In this document: positions 44,891 through 58,856 of the stretch, piece by piece
Layout of the letters: each line of letters begins with the position of its first letter
Numbering within the stretch: the first letter of the stretch is position 1
Assembly: GCF_021134715.1 (NCBI RefSeq)
Contig: NC_060019.1
Location: forward strand, 10,926,001 to 10,990,000
Origin: Daphnia pulex
Lineage: Eukaryota; Arthropoda; Branchiopoda; Diplostraca; Daphniidae
Length of the DNA: 64,000 bases
Reading direction: 5' to 3'
The notes under the pieces: model-generated
What the model was told of the DNA's origin: nothing
The model's database searches: none
The model's input: only the letters and a program-made list of their open reading frames with translations
Position numbers and translations under genes: made by a program

Positions 44891-47553
44891 GTTTTTAAAG
44901 CAATTTATCTCCCAAATGACACAAAGAAGTTGGTTAGGTTTGTTTTATTTGGGTATAAATTGTTTTAAAACTTGTACTAATAATCAATTGCCTTGTACCG
45001 GACGCTCTGTTTATTAAATTTTTAATAATTTTGGAAAAAATTTATAAAATCTATTCAAGTTAATTAGATTAAATTTAATTTAATTATATATAATTCAATA
45101 ACAGTTAATTTAATCACATAATATTGAATTTATTAATAAATAATTTTATTTATTTATTATTTTTTATTAATTAATTTTTATTATTTAATTTGATTAAAAT
45201 AAGTTTAAAATTCGAATTTGAACATAAAGTAGTATATTTAACGTGCTTTATACATGATTTGATAAGCAATTAAGTTTACAAAATTAAGGATTAGGTTTCA
45301 AGTATAAAGTAAATAATTGAAACATTGCTTTAAGACGACGAAGACAACTACACAAAGAACTTTCACCACCATAAGCTGCAACATAACACATTGAAAACCA
45401 AAATATCAAATAGTTTGAATTATACACTACACAGATGAAAACAAATAAGACAAAATATTTTCGTAGACAACCAAAATTCCACTAAAACCAACTGAAGGAT
45501 AATATCAACATCAGCTACTTCAAGGATTTCAGCAGATGAAGCATAACAGCTAAAACAGGAACCAGACAGCCAAACCACTTACATTTCCACCAACTCCTGT
45601 TAGAAAAAAACAAACAAAAACAGATATTATAGTTGGCAGTTAAGTCAATCGTGACTGATTACTATTTTTCAATAAAATTACACAATTCCCGAGTTACAAA
45701 TAATAAACTCATAAATTACCATTTCTGGAGGTTTTCTTGCATCTATGCTCCAAGTCACCCTGCAACACCTCTGGATAACACCAGCTTCATGAAATGCATG
45801 CAGAAGATCGACATTTAACAACGTCACCAAGTCCTGTTAGGATAAAAGCATAATCATTAACTTACATTTAAACTATACCAGATGTAAAAACACTGTAAGA
45901 CAAGAAAGAAAACAATCATGTCTCAAAATTAAAATTTAGATGACATGGAGCAGAAGCAAATTCTTTGAGTTACAAGACAAGATAGCATAAAAAGTTATTA
46001 GAAAGGTAATTTGTGTTCTAGTTCAATCAAAAAGAAACTAACAAGTCAGCTCGGATTGATCAAGTAGGCAACTATCTTTTCACAAAACTCTACCCCACTA
46101 CAATATTTTGATCAGACTTCATGAAACTTCCCCAATTACAGCCCATAATCAAAATCAAACTACCTTTTCAAGATGTCTTTGTTGCTGTTACACTGCAAGT
46201 AACGCTACCCCTCTTCAGGATGACACCAGCAATGTAGACTACTTCGAGAATATTCAGCTAACCTTGACTTGAACTCGATTTCACCAGCCGGCTGCAACAG
46301 AATCACCTGCATGACAGCAATGTAGTTCAGCCTTTGCCATGTCCTCAAGTTCTTCAGCAGATAAGGAAAGGAACCTCTCACCTGAACATAATAAAGAAAA
46401 TCAATTGCATTATTGCAAGGAAATTTACACAAATTTAAGTATCTGCATGGGATATACTTACAATCATCCCACACAGGTAACAATGGACGGCATCTCAGCC
46501 AAATGGACTGCAGTTGAAGCCAAAGTGGTCAGATTATTAGTTAAGTACTATATCTATACACACAGATGGATAGATACTTTTCCAATTGTTAACTCGAGTG
46601 GATGTCCGCAGAAGCTAAGTGCATCTCTAAACTAGAAAATAAAACATTTTATTAGATACAAATTTACAAAATAATTTCTACTAAAACTTTCTTAATTGGA
46701 GACATGAAATAATATGTGACAAAGCTTTATTAACATATGGGCTAACCTATTTGAATTAGCTAACAAGTACTTAATTACCTTAACAGATTCCCGCTCCTTT
46801 CAACACATTTGTCGGGTTTGCAGCAAAGTAGACCCTCACAAAGACCGTTTTCATGGCACGGCCGCGACCACATTGTGGAGAAAAGGAAATCTGCTTTAAC
46901 AAATAGATGGAATTAGATAAGCAAATGGGCTTTTCAAACACTCCCATCTCTCACGATTCACTTACTTATTTGCTTAAACTTGGTTCACTATCGGTTCAGC
47001 TTAGACGAATGGCGAGAAAAAAACTCATCTTTTGACGAACCATGCAACATACAGCAAGAGACGACATTTTGGGAAGGCAAGTCGCATGATCAGATGGAAT
47101 TGCCAAACATAAATTGAAGGAACTGTTAATGTTACCTATAATTTCACATAGAACAGAATTTCATTGGTGAATTGTAAAGTATGAATTAGAATAGTAAATT
47201 ATCAGGTAAGAAAGTAATTCACAATGACTAAGGTGAAGGTTATCCAACAACTTCGCGGAAGGAAAGACATGCAAGCCATGCTTCAAACAATAAAATAAAT
47301 TTATATCAAAGTACAGTTTCATGCAACAAAAAAGACGATCTAGCTCATTCCTTTAACTTATCATTAAACATTTACCCATCATCACCCCAAAGGAAAAAAA
47401 GCTTTACTATGTCAAGAACAGAAAATTCAAAACTAATTCGAAAAAAAAGGTATAGATTCAATCACGTAAAACCTTACCTTAAATTTAACGAAGAATTGCA
47501 CCAAAATTAAACAAAGGAATTTACTCTCTAGTCTAGTGTAGTTGAAGCAAAAT
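44891..47553. other. AT-rich sequence without genes
   Basis: Extremely AT-rich at 45015-45240, where long runs contain only A and T words such as TTTAATTTAATTATATA. The remainder has no supported gene. A short motif, CCAA(C/G)TCCTGTTAG, recurs at about 45591 and 45827. Confidence 0.45.
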
Positions 47554-47622
47554 TGAAAGTGGATGAAAGTGGATGAAAGTGGATGAAAGTGGATGAAAGT
47601 GGATGAAAGTGGATGAAAATGG
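47554..47622. repeat. 10-bp minisatellite
   Basis: Six near-perfect units of GAAAGTGGAT, followed by two degenerate ones (GAAAATGGCT, GAAAATGTGAT). Confidence 0.9.
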
Positions 47623-47954
47623 CTGAAAATGTGATGAAATATCCCATACAGAATACATTGAATTAGACTTGTCTTTAATTGGAAAACAAATCAAAAATAG
47701 TTACCATTCCATTCAAGTTTCTACTTTCTAGTACGAGACGACATTTCTTCATACGGACAGCAACGACAGCACTTTCAGGATCAGGACACATGGTCAGACG
47801 ACTCGCTGGGAGTGGGAGTGTGGGACTGAAATTTTAGGCAAAATAACCTTCAGATTCACACACGACTGCAGAATACATCTAATTCACATACACAATAGCA
47901 TTCACAGGTGATAACCAAAAAGAAATACCTTTCTATCTTCACGATGCAAAACTT

Positions 47955-48929
47955 TTAACAAGCGATCTCCCACTCAACCGGACCGAAATGGTGGGGGTAC
48001 TTTTCGGATCGTAATCCGGAAAAGAACTTTACAAATCCGGACTAGGTCTAATCTGTTCAGAATCGCAAGGCGATTCCAACGGAATTAAGTCCGGATTTTT
48101 ATCTTTTCCCGTTCACGAGATAATCACGGTTGAAAATCGTGAAATATCACGAAAACCCAAAGTCTCCACGTCCGACTACATCGCTTTTAGCCGTATATTC
48201 GGCTTGTAAAAAAAAACTAATTGTTACAAAATGTAGCCCTTTCATCCCTCTTTCAGAATCCAAAAGGATTTTTTATAATTCTTTGAGATGTTTGAGATAT
48301 CACGATTTTCGTGATACCCCCATTTCGACACATTTTCCAAGCATTTTATTCGGCGTTGCCGATTGCCGTATATGTGACTTCGCCCCCACTCCTTCGCTTT
48401 TTCCATTGTTTCCTATGTATCAAGTCCCATCTGTATCGATATACAAGGCCTTGATACATAGGAAACAGGGGAAAAGCGAAGGAGTGGACAGGAAAGGGGG
48501 CGAAAAGCACATATACGGCAATCGGCAACGCCGAATGAAATGCCTGAAAAATGTGTCGAAATGGGGGTATCACGAAAATCGTGATATCTCAAACATCTCA
48601 AAGAATTATAAAAAATCCTTTTGGATTCTGAAAGAGGGATGAAAGGGCTACATTTTGTATCAATTAGTTTTTTTTTACAAGCCGAATATACGGCTTAAAG
48701 CGATGTAGTCGGACGTGGAGACTTTGGGTTTTCGTGATATTTCACGATTTTCAACCGTGATTATCTCGTGAACGGGAAAAGATAAAAATCCGGACTTAAT
48801 TCCGTTGGAATCGCCTTGCGATTCTGAACAGATTAGACCTAGTCCGGATTTGTAAAGTTCTTTTCCGGATTACGATCCGAAAAGTACCCCCACCATTTCG
48901 GTCCGGTTGAGTGGGAGATCGCTTGTTAA
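47955..48929. mobile_element. Foldback element: 975-bp near-perfect palindrome
   Basis: The arms 47955-48424 and 48450-48929 are inverted copies of each other with only scattered mismatches and small indels; the loop is 25 bases (48425-48449). The outer ends are TTAACAAGCGATCTCCCACT. The arms carry no transposase; the apparent frames on both strands are mirror images of the palindrome. I see no convincing target duplication. This is the structure of foldback or long-TIR MITE elements. The high arm identity implies recent insertion or arm-to-arm gene conversion. Confidence 0.9.
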
Positions 48930-49060
48930 GTTCGCTGACATGACTAATAGGCAGACCGTGCGGCGTCCCAGTTCTACAGTCTGTACCTGAATACTTATGT
49001 ACTGACTGCAACACCAAACCCCTCTGGTGGACGAATTCTAACCCCACCTTTTGACAAAAA

Positions 49061-49400
49061 TTCTAACCCCAACCCCATGCCCCAACCTTTTGACCAAAAT
49101 TCTAACCCTACCTTTTATTAACTACTTTTTAACAAAAAAACAACCTTCAACAACAACTTGTAATCGTAATATTGATAAAACGTAGAAAAAATTACTTCAA
49201 AACGTCGCCATAAGGAAATTCCAACCCCAACCAATGCCCCAACCTTGAAAAAATATTCTAACCCTACCTATTGAAAACAAACTTTTAACAAACTTCAACA
49301 ACCACTGGTTATCATAAATATGACGCAACACGTTGATAAAACGTGGAAAAAAAATTTACTGATTTCGTCCTACAACTTCAAAACGTAGCAGTAAGGAAAA
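49061..49400. repeat. Tandem dimer of a diverged 160-180 bp unit
   Basis: Unit 1 (49061-49216) and unit 2 (49219-49400) both contain CCAACCCCAACC-ATGCCCCAACCTT, TATTCTAACCCTACC-like text, then GATAAAACGT(A/G)GAAAAAA and CTTCAAAACGT. A shorter partial unit precedes at 49032-49060. No coding content. Confidence 0.7.
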
Positions 49401-50900
49401 TTCGATCATCACTTACCAAAAAATTAAAAATATGAGTTGGTAACATGGTCATTTCTGCAATTGACGATATTGGACGATTTTGGTGACATGACAATTGAAC
49501 TTACACATGGAACCACCGATCAGTTATCCTAGGTTCTCTAGAAGATGGATAACACACAAAACAATAAAATAATATTAAAGAATGCAAGCAGAAATTACCA
49601 TTTATATGGCGCAACAAGTGAGGAAAGACCACCAACCAGTATTTGCTGAGTATTTGCTCCTATGTCAGTCGTAGTCCAAAGATTTCAGAGTCTAAAAAGA
49701 GAAACAAGGAATTGTGTTAAATATCCAGAAATTGGTATTCTTGCACTTAAAGAAAAGAATATACACTATCAAGAGTTGCAAAAAAAACTCGACAATCTTG
49801 TTGCTCACATCCCTAGATGGCTCTATTGCCTTATTTCTCAGTCTAAATTAAAAAAAAAAAAGGCCTGTGAACTGTAAGCTTCCAGACTTTCATTAGTTTC
49901 ATTTCAACTGGCATCTCCAACCATAAGCCATCAACAGCACGAGTCTATCCGTAATCACAAATCGAAAATCGCAAAGCCCCCCCCAAATAGTCTAGACGCG
50001 CATTTTCAAGTCGGAACAACACAAAACTAGTTCCGTCATTTCATCGTTCTATAGTCGTTATAATGGATCCTGGGGATCCTGCAGGATTTACTAATAGTCG
50101 AGCGAATGGGTTCCCCCCTCCAATAAATTTTGCTGTTTCGTTCTGCGTGAACGGGGTGGACAGGCGAAGAATTGGGTGGCAAAACACGTCGGGGGGAGGG
50201 AGAGCATTTTAAGACAAGTGCCGGAAGTGACCGACGCCCTGGTTCGACGGACCGCACATGCATAACTCGAAACCCAAAATAATAACAACGGCGCTAAGCG
50301 GCGCAAATAATCAAAGGGAATCAAACGTTCGGTGGCTGATGGGTATTAAGAGACGACGACGTGAGCCGAAACAGGCTATTAATGCGCAACAGCAGCCAAC
50401 TGCTTTAAAAGGGCGAATCAGACGCTCGACAAAACACTTGCTCAGACTCCATTGCCACATCGTTCTCCGATCATCAAGCGGCTTTGGAAACATTTCACGC
50501 TGGGCTGGGCGCCTGCCGCCGGGAGTGAGAGGTTACAATGGAATGGGTGTGGGGTTGTGAAAGGGCATCGGCGGGCGGGCGGGTGAAACAAAAAAAAAAG
50601 GCTGGAATTTGTCATCTTTTTTTTTTCAGCCTATCTAATCCTTCGACTGCCATTTCGCTCGACCTTTGCAGCCGTCAAAACAAATTTAAAAAACGGTGGC
50701 TGCCCAAATTTATAGGTCGTCCCTCATCCGTCCTCTTGCCATCTCTCTATTTATCTCTATATTAGATATACACATATACTCGCCATGTTTTATTACAGAC
50801 TCTGTAGTTTATCTATATACGACGCAGAATATAGGCGCTATGTGTGCGACACATCAAAAGGCGAAAGTATACAGGGGATCGAGAGATATTCCTAGTCGGG
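49401..50900. other. Intergenic, composition changes near 50 kb
   Basis: No gene supported. A 71-codon plus-strand frame at 49662-49877 is Lys-rich and unassigned. From about 49.97 kb on, base composition shifts from the AT-rich repeat zone to a mixed region with short GC-rich stretches. Confidence 0.4.
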
Positions 50901-53900
50901 GAACGTGGCCGTCGAGATAAACTTATATTTATATACTAAAGGCTGTGCGGCTGCTGTCATTTCTTGCCGCTGTAGACGTTTTAGTATGATCAGCAGCTGG
51001 GCCATCAAATTCGGCTACTGATGAGGCGAATTCCACGTATGAGGATGATATGTTTCATCATGTCGCCCCATGAAGCGTACATATACATAATCAAATAACT
51101 GAGTGCCTAGCCTATAACTCCATTTAGCATTTATTGAAATAGAAATGAGGTCGTAACTTTCTACATAATTTTATAAACAGAAATATATATCGGCTCTAGC
51201 AGATGTCGATCAGCTGTTGTATTTTATTGGATTTTTAAACTGCCAAGTGATGTGTATAAGGTTATTCCATTTAGTTGGAGAGGAATTGAAAAAAATTTCA
51301 TTTCTTTTTTTTTTCTCCGAGAGAAATAAATCGCGTTACTGGGATTCTATTGATTGTTATTTTGATTATTTATATCGAGAATCAGAGCAAGTTCACTCTT
51401 TTATTTTTCTTTCTCGTGGGCTTTGTAATATACGGCTGAATGCCTTTCAACGCACAATAGGAAGAGAGGGGCTATAGACCAATGGGCGCAGTTATTGGGA
51501 CCGTTTCACGGCCGACTGGTCTATGGAGATCTCCGGCCGTATTCCATTCAACGTGTCATCAAATATACACCCTATTACATCCATAAGGTACCGTATAGAG
51601 ATGGTAGGTCTAGAGGCCTATCTCAAATACATGGAAATGAATCATATTGAACGGGAGAACGTGATCGTCAATATTTATACTTGACCGTCTCTATTTTTCC
51701 TTGGGCCGGTCATTTCCGATTGGATGGAGAATAATGAAATGACCCCCTTTTTCTTCTTCTCTATTTTTTACAACAGCCTAGATTTATATATTGAATTGTG
51801 TAGGGGAGAGGTGCAGGAGAGCCTAAACGACATAGTATTACGGTTATATAGCCCATACATATCGGCTTATATAACACAGAATAGCCCAGCAGGAGAGATT
51901 CCGGAGCACTTGGCCAGCGTATTTTTCGTTTTCTCTTTTTTTTTATTATTACCAGGCAAACGCATAACCAGGACGAGATATGAGCGGCCCATATAGTATA
52001 CGACACAAGGAAAAGAAAAGAAAAGAAAAAAAAAGAGATCCACAACGTACGTATGAAGGAGCGCAGAAGTTGTTTGTGATTTCCATCCATCCAACCATCC
52101 ACCCCCTCGCTCGCAATCCATCAACATTTTTTTTTCTCTCTGCTTTTCTTATATGACGTATTATTCTTTGTTATTGCGCCTTTCTGCCTATATAGCCCGG
52201 CACTCTATAGATTTTCTTCCGGCGCACGGCAGCACGAAAAAAGGTTTCTTCTTTTTTAAAAAATTCTCTAGATATTCGCGGGTAACAAACAAGTGTAGCC
52301 TATATAGATATCTATTTTGCAAGTCTCTACCCGGGAATCGCCCGGAGGAGCGTGAGCCCAATGCCCCGTCGCAGGCAGAAGAAGAAAGAAAAAAAAACGA
52401 CGCCAGCAAATGAGCGACGCTGGAGAGAAAGAAAAAAAGAGACCCGCCTCCTATATTTTACTACAAATATCCATCGTGTGTGGGGTGTGTACTATAGATG
52501 CTGCCAGATGGTATTGTTGTTTAGCGACGACTCGCGTCAGCTGTGACAAGATTGTATCCAAGACTATCTCACCAACGTCCCCAACCCCAAAAAAGAGGCC
52601 TCATCCGACCTCTCCCTAGCACACACGCAACATATTGTACACTTGAAAAAAAAAGGTTAGTTTTGTGATTTTGTGGGGTAGAAAAAGCGATAGACCTCAA
52701 GGGTCTTGTTTATTATATTGGCGCAAAAACCAAAAGAAGAAATCAATATAATGAAAAGGAAGACGCGCTCCGCCAAACTTGATTTTCTTTACATCTGTTA
52801 ATAGTTTGTTCTTTTTTAAAAAAATAAAATAAAATAAAAAAAGATTCTCGCGTCTTTGGATACGATTCCCATCCATCAATGAATCCATTCAGTCGTCTCT
52901 CTCTCTCTCACGACGATCTATACAAGACTTGCAATCGTGGAGGAGTATACTGTGTGTACTATATAAACTGTTTTATAGAATATTGTCCGAAATAGATTTA
53001 TTTTGTTTTATTTTATTTTTCTCTTCCAAATCCCCCCCGGAAGTATTGATTCACACCACTATCATTGGAGTGTGCTGTGTATACCGCGAGATATATATAC
53101 GTGTAATACGGTCGCCAGCGCAGAGCGGGATCGAGTCGATCGAGCGGGAACAAGGGAAAAACAAAAAAGATCCACTGAATCTAAACTTTTTTGGACAAAA
53201 AAAAAAAAGAAAGAAGAAGATGAAAAAGTAGCGCGAGTACTTTGAAGAGGAGAAGCACACAGCTGTGCGGCAGCAGCTTGTTGACCCCCGCAAGGCTCTC
53301 TTCTAATCGAAAGATTTGTTCGAATATACACACATCACTTTTCCCGCATTTCTTTTTTCAAATCACAGCAGCTAGCACACAACTTCTTCTTCTTTAGACC
53401 CCATCTGGGTCGCTGTCCCACCAGTTCTTTTTTTCAAACTTGGCGCCGGATAGAAAAATCAAATCATTTCAAGGATATTTTATAAGAAACTTTTTTTATT
53501 TTTTAAATGCTCCGGCAAGAGAAAAAAGAGCCGTGATGAACTCAATGATATATGAGGCTACTGGGTACAAAGCAGATGGGGGGGATGCATAGTATACCTT
53601 TTCTACAACGCCAAGAGATCGTATGACCGACCCGAACGAAGATTTTTCAAAGGCGATTTTGGTTGTTTCGGTTATCATTCTCATGAGGACACAGGGACTG
53701 CCTGGCACGTCCAAAGTTGTTATCAACGTTTTTATATAAAACGATCTCTATAGAGAGTTTCCAGCGTGTCAATATAGAAAGAGCCCGAGAATATAATATC
53801 TCGGGGAAAGACACTAGTCAAAGTTGAAGATGCGTGGGTGTTGTAATATCACTTTTGATATCAGCAGCTTTACATTTTTCTTCAGTTTGATTCTTTTGTT

Positions 53901-56900
53901 TTCCATATAGAGTTTTCCGCGGATCAATCCCTTCGACTTCTCTCAACATCTATATAGACACAGTCGACGACTCTCACAGCCCCCCTCCCCCCGCGTGATA
54001 TACATAGGCAGCCGATTTCTATATTTCTCGACAGCCAAACAACGAAAACGGCCAAAAACGGTCTGAGTCTATAGGCGTATGCAAAATAGCTTTTTTCCCG
54101 TTGTATAATAATATCAAGAAAAGGAAGTCAAACTGACAGGGGGAGTAGTAAAAAAAAAAAAGAAAAAGAAAAACACACATCTCATCATCACACACTTCTC
54201 CACCCGTTCTCTTCTATTAGATATTTGAATGCCGGTGTGTCTATATCTTATTCCACGTGACATGGGAAAGCTCTAGACGCCATTTATTGAGATATGCACA
54301 ACATCCAGCCTGGAGCTCTCATCCACCATATCTAAAATACTGGTGGATGAGATTCCATTCAGAGTCCGTTTGTCTCAGCACAATTCCCCCTCTCTCCCCT
54401 CCCTGGATCTTCAATGAGGATCATTTCGCTAGAGTATAGATCTGGCATCTCTCTTCTCGTGGCTGTCTGGAGTTGGAGTACCTCATCCACACAGCACGTG
54501 TGTATCAATGAGATTTCTCCCCTCCCGCCATCTGTTTTATTGAAATTTGGGCTTATTGCTGTGTGCGCATGTTGCCTGGTGTAAATATATTTCGGCTAGA
54601 CGGCACTATGATTGGGCCGAGGATGGAAAAGTATGGATGACGTCTATAGGACAATATCCATCAAGTTTGGCAAGTACAGCTGCTGGGCTGGCACACCCCC
54701 CTCCCCCTATAGTGGTGGTTGACCTTTGCCATCTTCATATTCGCCGGTTCTTCGTTCCTCCTGCGAGTGGCACAAGAATTTTCATCATTTCATTCGACAT
54801 TGGCCGGGCTGATCCTTCGAGTGCTGGTCGCTCAACTCTCTCTTTCTCTACAGGGCCGTCTACACACCAGGAATCGCTCGTGTTCAATTCACGACATCCC
54901 CTCACTGCTCAATATGTTCCTCTTTCTTACATAGAGTTATGCATTGTGTATACACGCCATTATGAAATCCTGCCTGGGGGGACGGGGGACGGTAAAGGCC
55001 TACAATTTGACATTGGGGTTGTTGTACGTAACAACCCAGCAGAGTGTACACATATAAGCGACTTTTCGATGACGCTTGATCCGTCCTCTTTGACTCACGG
55101 GATCTCTTTCTCTTGATATCATATCCCGACCGGCCAATGTCTCCAAGTGGCTCGTATACATACCGTACTGCACAATATCGTCTGTCACCCGGTGATGTTC
55201 ATCGCCCGTGTCAGCAGCTTGGCACTCTACGCCCAGCAGCTGATCTGTTGCGGGATGTCTACAATGTTGTAGACTTGGTCCGGTTCAAGATTCCCATTAC
55301 ACACGTGCAGATATTGTATAGTGGATGGCAGCGGGGATTTGATACGCCTCGTACACAGTGGCTCGAAAGTATTCACGACCCAAGGATCGGACACTCACAC
55401 GAGACGTGCCGTCGTGTGGGATGGTAATAACAAAAACAGCCGTGTAGTAGCAAGTAGTAAGAAACAATCTCCCGTTTCGCTCGATGACCATCCAATCGGA
55501 AAGGGCCTTTTCAATACTACTACTCTCGTCGTCTGCTGGCTCCTCTCGCCGCCCGCCATCAGTCCGGGCCAATCGACAGTGCGTCCGAGTGTGTTCAATG
55601 TGCTCGCTGATGGCCCTCCTCACTCGGAAGGAAAGCAATAAAAACACACACACGGCAAAAGACATCGTCATTGGTAGACCGCGAACATAAGCAAAGGACG
55701 AGAGACTGTCGCGACGAAACGAAATCAATGCGCAGGGAGAAACAATCTCAAACAGCGTCTGTCGGCTGTGAGAAGAGCCGAGAGAAAAAGAAAAGAAAAA
55801 GAAATGTCATCAAGAAGAAAGAGGGAAAAGGTATAGCCTGCACTACTCGGAGCAGAAGCAGCAGCAGCAGCTGGATGGGATTAATATTTTCCCAAGAGGT
55901 GGCAAACGTGGGCGACGGTGTGGAATTCATCCAGTATATCCAGAGAAAGAAAGAAAAAGCAGCCTGGATAATATCAGATATATGTATGAAAATATCTCGC
56001 GAATATCATATATAGGTATAGGATGAGAGAAACCTTGTGCTGGGTGCTGTTCCAGACGGTTATGTCATATTATTGAACTGTCTGAAAATTTTTATTGGTG
56101 CCGAGAAATCAAAATAAAACCAAGAGAATATATTAGGATTTACGAATTCCTACACGACAGCACCAGTAACGACAACTATTCTTAGAAAACATGTTTATCA
56201 CTGCGCCATTCCCTACGGAATGATTTCGAAACGCCCACGCAATTGGCCACATACACAATACAAAATCACTTGATTTCAGCGTTCGAAAAAATGAACGCAA
56301 TCGGATTTCATATTTTCCCGCAAATTTTTCTTTAAAAAAAAAAAATAAATAAATAAAAATTTCAGTCGTCCACAAATCTCGCCAAACGAGATTAAGATAA
56401 ATGTTTGTGTTTGTACGTCGGGGAGATAAAGAAGAGCTTGAAAGGGTTCCGCAGTCCGCGATGCGATCAATTGCGCAATGGCGCGTGATAACGTGGCGCA
56501 ACGTAATCATTGAACCGTTGTAATATTATGCTGAATACATCTCGATATCTTATCGAAAGAGCCTATACTACACATCGATCTGTTCACAATGTTGTTGTGC
56601 AGAGTTCTCTGGCCGGCCGGCCGTCATATTGTGTAGAGCCGTTTGTCGGCTCCCGTCAGATTCGGCATCGGGAGGAGCGAACGCGTCACGGCCAGCAGCA
56701 AGCCCCAAAACTCTCCATCCATATAAGGAATCAAATCTCTTTTTCCTCTTATTATATTCCGGGCGGAAAGGTTGAAAGGCCAAACAGCTGTTGTCTTCCC
56801 TTCTTCTAGCCCTTTTTTGGGGGGCGGAAGAAAAATAGCCGGATCATACCCCCCTTCCTCCGCACATCCTAGTTCACGATCTATCGCCACCGGATTTCCG

Positions 56901-57730
56901 TTTCCCTCCCCCCCCCTTTTTTTGAAATTACATTTTCAATCGCTCCCCCTGATTTCATTCAGGTCTGTTTGTCAAATGAAAAATAAAAATTCGATGCCGG
57001 GGGCGGTTTTCCATTGAAAACTACATCCGGAAACGAATGGAAGAAGAATGGAAACACACACACACATATAGTAGGCATCTTTTTTGGGCCGGCCGGTTTC
57101 TGCACAAAAATAGGACTCGAGATGTTTTTGGCTATTGAAATTGCTGGCCTTCATTCATACTTGTTGCCTTGGGGATGTTGGACACCGGCAGCGCAGAACC
57201 AATAAGAAATGAATGTAATAATCATATAACGATATTATCATGTGCTGCGATCACATATACACGGTAGGAGTATAGTAGTACTTAGGAGTTAGGACTCTTC
57301 TATCGATAGATTTCCTCCGGCAGCACTTAAATACCACTGGATATAGAATTGCATGCACGGGGCATATTGGGACGACCCGCCGAGGCCGAAATGGATCCGA
57401 CATTACGTGAATGGGACGAACAAAAACTTGTGTTTCAACGTATACACGAAATATATCGCCTGGCAAAAACAAAATAGAAAAGGACCAGTGCGGCACGTGT
57501 GTCGTCCTCTAAACTATTCATCCCGTTATACAAAAGAAAATCTATTTACCACTGCCAGCCGCAAAACAGCGTTCGTATCTAAAAGGTATAATGTAGCCTA
57601 GAACGATTCTAGGAATTCGTTTGTCGAAAATTATCATCATCGTCATCAAAAGGGATTAAGGGCATGATGCATTTGAACCTTTTTGCAATAATGCACAAGT
57701 TTTCTTTGTTCCATTTCAAAACAAAAAAAA

Positions 57731-57749
57731 GAGAGAGAGAGAGAGAGAG
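57731..57749. repeat. (GA)n microsatellite
   Basis: About nine perfect GA units after a poly-A run. Confidence 0.85.
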
Positions 57750-58841
57750 GAAATTTCTTTGCGGGTATCGTTGGCGCATCTGCTCATTTTCACACGGGCC
57801 TTGTTTTGTGTTTAATGAATAAGATGATGGCGTCACCGGCTAGATTTTCATTATAGATTTCGGGCCTGTACACTAGGCGGAAGGGGGCATCGGCTGGTGG
57901 GCATCTTCACGTCACCTCAACCGGCCCATCTGTCTCTCTCAGTCGCTCTTGATTTCGGGTCTTGTGATTGAAGTTGTTGTACCGTTACGACCAGCGCATC
58001 CCCCAGTTAGAAGGAGGAAGAAAGTCTTGTGCTTGTCTTAAGAGCCAGAATCACTGGACGTCTCTCTCTCTATGTAATGTACAGTGGGCCGTACACACAG
58101 GCTAGTATACATCACGTCGCCCATCCATCACACTCCCGCTTCATCCCTGGCCGCACCGACTTTTTAATTTCTTCTTCTTCTCGGCTAAATAAATATTAGA
58201 CGCTCAAACTATCCACATGCACTGCAAGGTGTCGACGAAATGAGAAAAGAATTAAATTTGATACGAGTTGGACTGATCGAGAGTCAAGTAGAAAAGGAAA
58301 TTCATTTGGGCAGCGGGACCCGAAAAAGGGACAATTTCAGTCTACATCGCGTAATGCACCGAGAGTGCTGCAATTTGGTTTTAATGGAGCCCGTATCAAC
58401 TCATCGCAGGGTCGAGGTACATGTATAGACGACTGGATCAGCACAGGAGCGGAATGATTGACATGATCAGCAGAGAATGAAATGCTAAAGTATTAGTCCT
58501 ATATAGCTCTCGGCTGCTTCTGGATCTCATCAAATGTTCGTTGTTAGTCGCATTATTATATTAAATTGTAGGATCACGCGGAGAGTTGAACCAACCGAGC
58601 GGGGGGTACGAAGATAATTCAAAACGTCGTCGGGGAATTTTCAAATATAAATCGAATGTGTCTGACGTCATTACACGCAACACACACACAAAAGAAAAAA
58701 GGGGGAAAAGTCAATCGGAACTATTTCCCCGCGCGTAATTGATGTGTGTATTTTATATTGATCGCGCCTTCCCCTTTTCACAAGAGGCCAACTGCTGATG
58801 GAATCGATCCATCCATCATCCACATCCGCCGCAGACTCGCC

Positions 58842-58856
58842 TATATATATATATAT
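58842..58856. repeat. (TA)n microsatellite
   Basis: Seven TA units in the gene-poor block. Confidence 0.8.

Noticed and set aside
48130-48642. Open frame of 170 codons on the plus strand, with mirror frames on the minus strand
   Set aside because: It lies inside the foldback palindrome; both strands give nearly the same translation because the arms are inverted copies.
49032-49280. CTAACCC-type text suggesting telomeric repeats
   Set aside because: The repeat is not a regular short tandem array of the arthropod TTAGG type; it belongs to a 160-180-bp unit.
55274-55300. GGTTCAAGATTCC resembling a tRNA B box
   Set aside because: I could not find paired acceptor, D and anticodon stems around it.
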